From assembly GCA_903849835.1 (NCBI GenBank), contig CAINKA010000157.1, forward strand, positions 1-6,503: a stretch of 6,503 nt of DNA, in the 5' to 3' direction. The notes under the pieces are model-generated. The model was not told the DNA's origin and did not search any database. It worked only from the letters and a program-made list of their open reading frames with translations. The position numbers and the translations under genes are program-made. Source of the stretch: an uncultured Alphaproteobacteria bacterium. GTDB taxonomy: Bacteria; Pseudomonadota; Alphaproteobacteria; Rickettsiales; UBA1997. Positions 1 to 5,488 of the stretch are shown here, piece by piece; position 1 is the stretch's first letter; every line of letters begins with the position of its first letter.

Positions 1-165
1 ACAAAGAAAAATCTAAATGAAAGTCTTCCAGATTATGATAGTTCGCCTAATTATGAAAGTGTTTTGGATGAATCTGTAATACCCATAGCAAGAAGAAAAC
101 CGAAAGTAGAAAAAGAAAAAAACACAAATAAAAAAAATGGAAAAATTCACATTCGAAGTCACTGA
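1..165 (+). CDS. C-terminal tail of an unidentified protein (5'-truncated)
   Basis: Frame 1 is open from the first base to a TGA at 163-165, giving 54 residues of a gene that begins before the window. The peptide is charged and polar, rich in Lys, Glu, Asp, Ser and Asn. It has an acidic first half (around ESLPDYDSSPNYES), then IPIARRKP, then a strongly basic end (KVEKEKNTNKKNGK). It shows no domain or membrane segment and reads like a disordered C-terminal tail. It overlaps the rluD start by 29 bases in another frame, which fits the overlapping style of this gene train. I do not recognise the family. The main alternative is chance openness in an A-rich region, although 54 codons without a stop in AT-rich DNA, ending just inside the next gene, favours a real gene. 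Confidence 0.5.
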   Translation, partial: TKKNLNESLPDYDSSPNYESVLDESVIPIARRKPKVEKEKNTNKKNGKIHIRSH

Positions 166-1123
166 AAACGAGATCGGAATTCGCCTCGATAAATTTCTCG
201 CTGAAAAATTTTTGGTAATAAAATCAGAAATCACGCGCAGCAAAATCCAACATTTGCTCGAAGAAAAGGCGGTTCTAAACGAGCAAAATCAAGTCCTCAC
301 CACCGCTTCGCAAAAAACAAAATTAGGCGAAAAATATTTTGTAACTTTGCCAGATCCAAAACCATCTCACCTCGAAGCTCACGACATTCCCTTCGAAATT
401 ATTTTCGAAGATGATGATTTGTTGGTGATCAACAAACCAGCGGGGCTCACTGTTCATCCGGGCGCAGGCAATCAAACCAACACTTTGGTCAACGCGCTTT
501 TGTATACACATCGGGATAGACTTTCTGAAGTTAGCGGCGAATTCCGCCCCGGCATTGTGCATCGTTTGGACAAGGATACGAGCGGCTTGATGCTGGTTGC
601 TAAAAATGATTTCACCCACCAAATCCTCAGCGAAAAATTACGACTTCGTGAAATAAAAAGAACCTACCTCACCTTCATTTACGGCGTCCTCAACCCAAGC
701 CGCGGAAGGATCAACAAGAACATCGTGCGCTCCCGAACCAATCGTTTGAAGATGGCAATTTCGCGAACTTTGGGACGTGACGCAATCACCAATTACGAAA
801 CCAAAGAAACTTTTTTTGACGGATTTACTAGCCTCGTCGAATGCAGGCTGGAAACGGGCCGAACCCATCAAATTCGCGTGCATCTGGAATCGCAAAAACA
901 CTCTGTGATTGGAGATCAAACCTACAATTCCTGCAAAAAAATGATGCCGCAAAATATCTCGATCGAGGCCAAAAATTTCATCGAAAACTTCCCGCGCCAA
1001 GCGCTGCATTCCTACAAAATCAGCTTTGCTCATCCAAGAAGTGGAGAAGAAATGTCATTCGAAATTCCGCTGCCGGAGGATTTGAAATCGTTAAAAAATT
1101 TTCTAGATTGCAAAATCAATTGA
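137..1123 (+). CDS. rluD: 23S rRNA pseudouridine synthase, RluD type
   Basis: The gene encodes a 328-residue pseudouridine synthase of the RluA/RluD family. In the family, RluD isomerises uridines in helix 69 of 23S rRNA (positions 1911, 1915 and 1917 in E. coli), late in 50S assembly. Residues about 14-70 form an S4-type RNA-binding domain (IRLDKFLAEKF...). The catalytic domain follows, with the VINKPAGLTVHPG strand at 97-109. The signature HRLDKDTSGLM is at 142-152, where Asp145 is the expected catalytic nucleophile. LETGRTHQIRVHL lies at 238-250 and RQALHSYKISFAHP at 287-300. Length and domain order are complete. The S4 domain plus the 'HRLDKDTSGLM' form favour RluD over RluC. The ATG lies in an A-run without a Shine-Dalgarno site, inside the end of the upstream frame, so coupled translation is likely. 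Confidence 0.94.
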   Translation: MEKFTFEVTENEIGIRLDKFLAEKFLVIKSEITRSKIQHLLEEKAVLNEQNQVLTTASQKTKLGEKYFVTLPDPKPSHLEAHDIPFEIIFEDDDLLVINKPAGLTVHPGAGNQTNTLVNALLYTHRDRLSEVSGEFRPGIVHRLDKDTSGLMLVAKNDFTHQILSEKLRLREIKRTYLTFIYGVLNPSRGRINKNIVRSRTNRLKMAISRTLGRDAITNYETKETFFDGFTSLVECRLETGRTHQIRVHLESQKHSVIGDQTYNSCKKMMPQNISIEAKNFIENFPRQALHSYKISFAHPRSGEEMSFEIPLPEDLKSLKNFLDCKIN

Positions 1124-1168
1124 GCTAGAATTCCTTACGGGGCCAAGGCTTAACAACATCTCATCAAA

Positions 1169-1399
1169 ATGAATTTAGAGCAAAAAATACAAAATTTTTC
1201 GGAAAGAAAAACCTCTCTTTCAACTTTAGAAATCGAAACAAGAAAAAGAGATCTTTGCAATTTCCGCGCCATTAGCGCCCTCGAAGGTCTAACAACTTCA
1301 GCAACAGACAAAAAAATTTTTGATCTTTTGGTGTATAAAAAAATTTCTCCCAACGACTATTTGTCACTTTGTCTCGAAGCAATTCATGAAAAAATCTAA
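1169..1399 (+). CDS. VbhA-family antitoxin of a Fic toxin-antitoxin pair
   Basis: This 76-residue helical protein matches the small antitoxins (VbhA family) that block class I Fic enzymes. The core runs from RKRDLCNF (25-32) through ISALEGL (35-41) to a second helical part with KKISPNDYLSLCLEAI (57-72). This resembles the arrangement I recall for Bartonella VbhA (RRDARNALASQRLEGL followed by a helix pair). In the family, the Glu of the (S/T)xxxE(G/N) motif inserts into the Fic active site and blocks productive ATP binding. Here Glu39-Gly40 are present, but the residue four before the Glu is Ile35 rather than Ser/Thr. About 24 extra residues precede the core. The gene directly precedes and overlaps fic by 14 bases, the usual order for these pairs. 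No good Shine-Dalgarno site lies before the ATG; the nearest AAGG (1145-1148) is too far away, so the start is moderately certain. Confidence 0.8.
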   Translation: MNLEQKIQNFSERKTSLSTLEIETRKRDLCNFRAISALEGLTTSATDKKIFDLLVYKKISPNDYLSLCLEAIHEKI

Positions 1400-2003
1400 C
1401 TCTTACTTCAGCGAACAAGACCAGCAATACCAAGCTATTTCGGGTGTTTTAAAAAATATTCCAGCGATCGACGATCAAAAAAATCTTGAGGAATTTGAAA
1501 GCAGAGCAACGACTTTGAGATTATTCGAAACCGAAGAATTTATCTCAAAAAATAAAATCGATTTTGAGATGTGGAAAAATATCCACAAAATTTTGTTCCA
1601 AGATGTTTACGATTGGGCTGGTCAGATCAGAAACGTGCAGATGTCCAAAGGAAGTACGATTTTTGCTCATCCCCAATTTATTGAGAAAGAAGCGAATAAA
1701 ATTTTTTGCAATTTAGTCGGTGAAAATTTCTTACAAAATCTTGCTCACAAAAATTTTTGCCAACGGCTCGCACATTACCACACCGAGCTCAACGCCCTTC
1801 ATCCATTTCGCGAAGGCACTGGCAGAACGCTAAAACTTTTGTTGAATGAAATCGCTCGCAGAAGCAATTTTTACATCACTTGGGAAGATGAAAAAGTGAC
1901 GGTCGAAAAATACCTCGCAGCAACAATCGCAGCTCACAATGGCGAAGCAAAAATTCTTGAATTTTTTTTTGATGAGATAGTTCGGGAAGCAAAAAATGCC
2001 TAA
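1386..2003 (+). CDS. fic: Fic-domain AMP-transferase toxin (class I, antitoxin-controlled)
   Basis: The 205-residue Fic protein probably transfers AMP from ATP to a protein hydroxyl; known FicT/VbhT toxins target GyrB and ParE, but the target here is unknown. The N-terminal part YFSEQDQQYQAISGVLKNI (7-25) and the 34-48 helix fit the usual Fic entry. FQDVYDWAGQIRNVQMSKGST (71-91) leads into the target-docking flap, and the catalytic motif HPFREGTGRTLK is at 139-150. His139, Phe141, Glu143 and Arg147 are kept. The usual Asn (GNGR) is Thr145 and the usual last Arg is Lys150. NFYITW (161-166) follows as in relatives. I start at 1386 because GAAG (1376-1379) lies 6 bases upstream and this Met begins the family-like sequence; an in-frame ATG at 1320 would add 22 atypical residues inside the antitoxin gene. 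It overlaps the antitoxin by 14 bases and miaA by 8. Activity is uncertain because of the motif changes. Confidence 0.92.
   Translation: MKKSNSYFSEQDQQYQAISGVLKNIPAIDDQKNLEEFESRATTLRLFETEEFISKNKIDFEMWKNIHKILFQDVYDWAGQIRNVQMSKGSTIFAHPQFIEKEANKIFCNLVGENFLQNLAHKNFCQRLAHYHTELNALHPFREGTGRTLKLLLNEIARRSNFYITWEDEKVTVEKYLAATIAAHNGEAKILEFFFDEIVREAKNA
1984..1989 (+). promoter_or_regulatory. Shine-Dalgarno site of miaA inside the fic 3' end
   Basis: GGGAAG ends six bases before the miaA ATG at 1996 and lies within the last fic codons. It is the best ribosome-binding site in the window, where most genes have none. It fixes the miaA start and makes miaA translation dependent on, or coupled to, ribosomes finishing fic. 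Confidence 0.6.
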
Positions 2004-2892
2004 AAAAATCCTAATAATCTCTGGTCCCACTGCTTCAGGAAAATCTGATTTGGCCTTGAGGCTGGCGGATTCGCGGGATATTGCGATTATTAATGCTGAC
2101 TCGTTGCAACTCTACGAAGGCCTGCCGATTCTGTCTTCGCAGCCGAGTTTGGAGGCGCAAAAAAAAGCAAAACATTTGCTCTATTCGCATTTTAAACCGC
2201 AGGAAAGTTCGTCGGTGGCACTGTGGCTTGGCCTTGTAAAATCAGCGGTTGAGGAAGTTTTGGCAGAAAAAAAATTGCCGGTAATTGTTGGCGGCAGCGG
2301 GATGTATATTTCAAAATTGGTCGAAGGAATTTCGGAAATTCCGGAGGCGGAAGATGATTTGCGCAAGGGCGCGGTTGCACTTTTTGATGCGATTGGTCAC
2401 GAAGAATTTCAGAAAAAATTAATCGATTTGGGTGAAGAAAAAATCCTCGACAAGCACCGTCTGATCAGGGCTTACGAGGTTTTGATGCAAACAGGAAAAT
2501 CGATCACTTACTGGCAAAATCAGCCGGCGAAAAAAATATTTCCTGAGGCAAATTTCACTCACGTCAATCTCAATCCTGATCGCGAAAAACTTTACCAAAA
2601 TTGTAATTTGCGTTTTGAAAAAATGTTGGAATGCGGTGCGTTTGATGAGGTGCAAAGGCTGATGGATCAAGGGATCGAAGACGATAAGCAAATCACCAAA
2701 ACTTTAGGATTTTACGAAATTTGCGATTTTATTTCTGGCAGAATTCCGCGCGAAGAAATGATAAAAATCGCCACGCAAAAAACTCGCAATTACGCCAAAA
2801 GACAGCTCACTTGGTTTCGTAATCAATTGCCGGAGAAGCGGGTGTTTGACAACTCCGAGGTCGCTTTAAATTTTTTACAAAATGAAATTTAA
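1996..2892 (+). CDS. miaA: tRNA dimethylallyltransferase (tRNA A37 isopentenyltransferase)
   Basis: MiaA transfers the dimethylallyl group of DMAPP to N6 of A37 in tRNAs that read UNN codons. This supports codon-anticodon pairing and supplies the substrate for MiaB. The 298-residue protein is complete. It has the P-loop GPTASGKS (10-17) and NADSLQLYEGLPI (33-45) with catalytic-site Asp35. GGSGMYI is at 99-105, KHRLIRAYEV at 153-162 and LGFYEI at 237-242. The C-terminal signature KTRNYAKRQLTWFRNQ (262-277) is present. Length is normal for the family (about 300). The start at 1996 is set by GGGAAG six bases upstream, and the gene overlaps the fic stop by 8 bases. Its 3' end overlaps recO by 11 bases. 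It is therefore placed in a translationally coupled train with a toxin-antitoxin pair before it and a repair gene after it. Confidence 0.97.
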   Translation: MPKKILIISGPTASGKSDLALRLADSRDIAIINADSLQLYEGLPILSSQPSLEAQKKAKHLLYSHFKPQESSSVALWLGLVKSAVEEVLAEKKLPVIVGGSGMYISKLVEGISEIPEAEDDLRKGAVALFDAIGHEEFQKKLIDLGEEKILDKHRLIRAYEVLMQTGKSITYWQNQPAKKIFPEANFTHVNLNPDREKLYQNCNLRFEKMLECGAFDEVQRLMDQGIEDDKQITKTLGFYEICDFISGRIPREEMIKIATQKTRNYAKRQLTWFRNQLPEKRVFDNSEVALNFLQNEI

Positions 2893-3613
2893 CGACCAAG
2901 GCATCATCCTCAGCCAAAAAAAATACAGCGAAAATTCGTTGATCGTTAAAGTTTTTTCTGAGCAGCACGGAATTTATCGGGGCTTCGTCAAGTCAGTAAA
3001 ATCAACGAGATCCAAGGTTATTTTTCAAATCGGAAATTTAATTTCTTTCGAATTTCGCGCGCGCATTGAAGAAAATTTAGGCAGTTTTGTTGCGGTAGAT
3101 TTAGTGCGCTCTTACTGCTCAAAAATCATGTTTGATCAATTAAAGCTCAGCTGCGTCAACTCACTATTTTCAATCATCGACAGCTGTTTTTTGGAGCGCG
3201 AAGAGCAGCAAAATCTTTTTCTAAAATTACAAAATTTTTTACAAAAAATCACCGACGACGAAATCAAAAAAACAGAATTTTTAGCCGACTACATCAAGCT
3301 CGAATTGAAGATTTTAAAAACGCTTGGCTACGGAATTGATCTTTCATCTTGCGCCGTCACCAACTCCAAAACTGACCTCACTTTCGTCTCGCCAAAATCA
3401 GCTCGCGCAGTTTCAACTGACATCGGCAAGCCTTACCAACACAAGCTGCTCAAACTTCCAAATTTTTTAATCGAAGAATCCGAATGCAGCGAAAATCATT
3501 TGCTCGAAGGCCTAACATTGAGCGGATTTTTTTTAGAAAAATTTTTGTTCGAAGATAAAAAACCTCAGTTTCAACATCGCGAAAACATCAAAAAAAATCT
3601 CAAATTTTCTTAA
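2882..3613 (+). CDS. recO: DNA repair protein RecO
   Basis: RecO helps RecR, and RecF where present, displace SSB and load RecA at single-stranded gaps (RecFOR pathway). The 243-residue product has the N-terminal OB fold (about 1-78), opening with NDQGIILSQKKYSENSLI and containing GNLISFEFRARIEENLGSF (51-69). The C-terminal part is helical. The block LGYGIDLSSCAVTNS (148-162), then DLTFVSPKSARAVS (165-178), resembles alphaproteobacterial RecO proteins (typically CAVTG...DLxYVSPKSGRAVS) and is my main taxonomic clue. Only Cys157 is seen there, so the four-Cys zinc site of some RecO families is absent. The C-terminal LEGLTLSGFFLEKFLF (208-223) is also typical. The gene overlaps miaA by 11 bases, has no Shine-Dalgarno site, and is likely read by ribosomes that re-initiate after miaA. 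It contains several A/T homopolymers of up to eight bases. Confidence 0.94.
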   Translation: MKFNDQGIILSQKKYSENSLIVKVFSEQHGIYRGFVKSVKSTRSKVIFQIGNLISFEFRARIEENLGSFVAVDLVRSYCSKIMFDQLKLSCVNSLFSIIDSCFLEREEQQNLFLKLQNFLQKITDDEIKKTEFLADYIKLELKILKTLGYGIDLSSCAVTNSKTDLTFVSPKSARAVSTDIGKPYQHKLLKLPNFLIEESECSENHLLEGLTLSGFFLEKFLFEDKKPQFQHRENIKKNLKFS

Positions 3614-3619
3614 GAAAAA

Positions 3620-3647
3620 TGAATTGTGCCCGTAAAGGCACAATTCA
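3620..3647 (-). terminator. Intrinsic terminator of the prepilin peptidase gene, between convergent genes
   Basis: A perfect 10-bp inverted repeat (GAATTGTGCC / GGCACAATTC), extended by one T-A pair, encloses a six-base loop (3631-3636). Read on the - strand, the hairpin is followed by ATTTTTC, so the U-tract serves the leftward gene. On the + strand the 3' side is A-rich, so for recO this is at most a hairpin without a U-tract. The stop codon of the leftward gene (TGA, complement of 3645-3647) is inside the stem. The stem extends to within seven bases of the recO stop. Confidence 0.85.
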
Positions 3648-4442
3648 AAAAATCAGCGAACCGAGTAGCTCAACCGGGTTTAATTTTTTCCCAAACAGCA
3701 AGCAGAAAAAAGCCGCCAAACACAAAGCTGGCGCGAATGGGAAGGTCTCATCTTTTTTAATTTCTTGCCAAGCGACGCCAAAAATCATTCCAAAAATTCC
3801 GCTCAACATCATGAAGGCTAAAAAATTTTTATCGCCGAGCATGAGGCCGGCGATGAAAAAAAATTTCATGTCGTCAATGCCGAGTGCTTCAAGTTTTGCG
3901 GTGAAATAAAAAAAAGCCCAGAGAGCAATTCCAAATCCGGTATAGAGAAAAGCCGCGCCAATTCTGGGCGCAATGCCACTGGTTCCATTTTCAAGAATGA
4001 CCAAAATCGTGGCGAGAATTGCTAAAAAATATTGGGTTGAGTCGGGGATAAAATATTGCTCGAGATCCGTGATGCACATTGCGATCAGCGTTCCTGTGAT
4101 CAAAAAATACAGAATCATCTTCCAACTGATTTCTTGTCCGAGACAAAAATAAATCGTCAGAAAAAAAAATAAAAAACTGAGCTCGATGACTGGATAACGC
4201 AGAGAAATTTTTACATGGCAATTGCTGCATTTTCCGCCCTGAAAAATCCAAGAAAATAGCGGAATTAAATTTAAAATTTTGAGTGCGATGCCACAATTCA
4301 CGCACTTCGAGCGCGTGAAGATAATCGGCTGTTTATTTGCTAAACGGTAACTTAACAGGCTGGTGAAGCTGCCAAAAATTAGGGCGAAAATTGCGACTAA
4401 AAAAGTTTGAGTTTGATGGTCGAGCTGAGAAAAAATTTCCAT
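3645..4442 (-). CDS. Type IV prepilin peptidase / N-methyltransferase (A24 aspartic protease)
   Basis: This is a polytopic inner-membrane enzyme that cleaves leader peptides of type IV pilin or pseudopilin precursors and N-methylates the new N-terminus. With the start at 4442 it has 265 residues. A first membrane helix (about 13-33) precedes a cytoplasmic loop with two CxxC pairs (Cys47/50 and Cys72/75) around NLIPLFSWIFQGG, then RYPVIE, the full bifunctional N-terminal domain. Five to six further hydrophobic segments follow. The first catalytic Asp is in ITDLEQYFIPD (Asp126). The second is in GIDDMKF (Asp191), where the usual GxGD reads GIDD, with Asp190 replacing Gly. An in-frame ATG at 4502 would add 20 residues but has only GAG directly against it. 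The 4442 start has GGAC at a fair distance and puts the helix near the N-terminus. The gene stands alone, facing recO; no pilin genes lie in the window. Confidence 0.9.
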   Translation of the reverse strand: MEIFSQLDHQTQTFLVAIFALIFGSFTSLLSYRLANKQPIIFTRSKCVNCGIALKILNLIPLFSWIFQGGKCSNCHVKISLRYPVIELSFLFFFLTIYFCLGQEISWKMILYFLITGTLIAMCITDLEQYFIPDSTQYFLAILATILVILENGTSGIAPRIGAAFLYTGFGIALWAFFYFTAKLEALGIDDMKFFFIAGLMLGDKNFLAFMMLSGIFGMIFGVAWQEIKKDETFPFAPALCLAAFFCLLFGKKLNPVELLGSLIF

Positions 4443-4459
4443 AGTTGCGTCCGTCAGAA

Positions 4460-4488
4460 TTGCTAATTTGAAAGCCGGAAAGTAAATT
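4460..4488 (+). promoter_or_regulatory. Possible sigma70-type promoter for the lipoprotein-ftsY pair, in a divergent intergenic region
   Basis: TTGCTA (4460-4465) and TAAATT (4483-4488) are exactly 17 bases apart, each matching four of six consensus positions. Transcription would start near 4495, about 34 bases before the ATG at 4529. On the opposite strand TTGATT (4507-4502) and TACTTT (4484-4479), also 17 apart, could drive the prepilin peptidase gene from 4442. The two would overlap, so they could compete. Both are weak matches in AT-rich DNA. The position between divergent genes is the stronger argument. Confidence 0.35.
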
Positions 4489-4528
4489 TCGTTACATCTC
4501 AAATCAACAATTCATTGCCCTTTTAAAA

Positions 4529-5488
4529 ATGAAATTCGCGCAAATTTTTTTGCTGAGTTCGTTAGTTTTTTCTTGCTTCGCTTGCAGCCAGAAACCAGCT
4601 AAAATAGTGAATCGCGGCAAGAATTTATACAGCAAAAACAGCGAGCTGAATAAGGAAAAATATCAGAAAATTTCGCGGGACGAAACTCGCTCTGAAGAAT
4701 CAAAAAATGGCGAAATCGAAATCACTTCCGGCGAAACTCTTTACAGCATTTCAAAAAAATATCAGGTCACATTGCGTGATTTGATAAAACAAAACGACCT
4801 TTCTCCACCTTACAATCTCAAGGCCGGAACCAAAATCATAATTCCGAAACCAAACTATTACGAAGTCAAAGTTGGCGACACGCTTTACGGAATTTCTCGC
4901 GCTCACAACATGAAGATCGATAATTTGATTGAAATTAACGAATTGAAAGAGCCTTACTCTGTCAAGGCTGGAGACAGGATCAGAATTTCAAAAATCGAAG
5001 AAATTGTAAAATCAAACTCAGCGGAAAAAGCGCAGCAAAATTATCGCCTCAGCAATTCTCAGAAAGTTGAAGAGCCAAAATCGGAAGGATTCATCGAAAA
5101 GACTTTGGATAAATTCAGTCATTTTTCTTGGCCACTAAGAGGGCAAATAATTTCAAAATTCGGACCAAAAAGCGGCGGGCTTTACAACGATGGAATCAAC
5201 ATCAAAGCCAAAGAAGGTGCGGAAGTTAAAGCGTCCGAAGAAGGTGTCGTGGCCTATGTTGGCAATGAGTTGAAGGGTTATGGAAATTTGGTGATCATCA
5301 AACATTCCGGTGGATGGATTACGGCCTATGCACATCTCGGAAATTCTTTCGCGAAACGCGGACAGCAAGTTAAAAAAGGCCAAAAAATTGGCACAGTTGG
5401 AGCGACTGGAAATGTAACTTCGCCGCAACTTTATTTCGGATTGCGCAAAGGCCGTGACGCGGTGAATCCTGAAAATTATTTAAAATAA
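4529..5488 (+). CDS. NlpD-like lipoprotein with two LysM repeats and a degenerate LytM (M23) domain
   Basis: This 319-residue envelope protein has a short signal peptide (MKFAQIFLLSSLVF...). It has two candidate lipidated cysteines: Cys16 (LVFS-C) fits the lipobox better than Cys19 (CFA-C). A polar stretch (20-60) precedes two LysM peptidoglycan-binding repeats, about 62-106 (SGETLYSISKKYQVTLRDL) and 110-154 (VGDTLYGISRAHNMKIDNL). A charged linker follows, then a LytM/M23 domain (about 197-318). The zinc ligands are lost. The HxxxD site reads Asn220...Asn224, and the HxH site reads Gln300-Leu-Tyr302; only the His of YAHL (269) remains. By analogy with NlpD and EnvC, such proteins do not cut peptidoglycan but activate division amidases, so I infer a regulatory role at septation, outside the cytoplasm. 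It directly abuts ftsY and is probably co-transcribed. No clear Shine-Dalgarno site is seen. Confidence 0.87.
   Translation: MKFAQIFLLSSLVFSCFACSQKPAKIVNRGKNLYSKNSELNKEKYQKISRDETRSEESKNGEIEITSGETLYSISKKYQVTLRDLIKQNDLSPPYNLKAGTKIIIPKPNYYEVKVGDTLYGISRAHNMKIDNLIEINELKEPYSVKAGDRIRISKIEEIVKSNSAEKAQQNYRLSNSQKVEEPKSEGFIEKTLDKFSHFSWPLRGQIISKFGPKSGGLYNDGINIKAKEGAEVKASEEGVVAYVGNELKGYGNLVIIKHSGGWITAYAHLGNSFAKRGQQVKKGQKIGTVGATGNVTSPQLYFGLRKGRDAVNPENYLK

Noticed and set aside
638..1033. Leftward 131-codon frame across rluD (and a similar 99-codon one at 323-622)
   Set aside because: Both are antisense to conserved catalytic-domain codons of rluD and show no family features; they are shadows of its codon use.
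1124..1168. Possible terminator or separate promoter between rluD and the antitoxin gene
   Set aside because: CCTT...AAGG around 1133-1148 gives only a four-base stem with no T-tract, and -35/-10-like words (TTGCAA at 1108, TAGAAT at 1126) are only 12 bases apart. Nothing convincing is in this 45-base gap.
1320..1385. Longer fic reading frame from the ATG at 1320
   Set aside because: The extra 22 residues (MIFWCIKKFL...) are unlike Fic N-termini and lie entirely in the antitoxin gene in another frame; the ATG at 1386 has GAAG at six bases and begins the family-like sequence.
3619..3909. Rightward 96-codon frame after recO
   Set aside because: It lies wholly opposite the clear prepilin peptidase gene, is Lys/Ser/Pro-rich with no motif, and begins inside the terminator hairpin.
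4443..4502. Extended start of the prepilin peptidase at 4502
   Set aside because: It adds 20 residues before the usual short pre-helix segment, has no good ribosome-binding site, and would leave no room for promoters of the divergent genes. It cannot be fully excluded.
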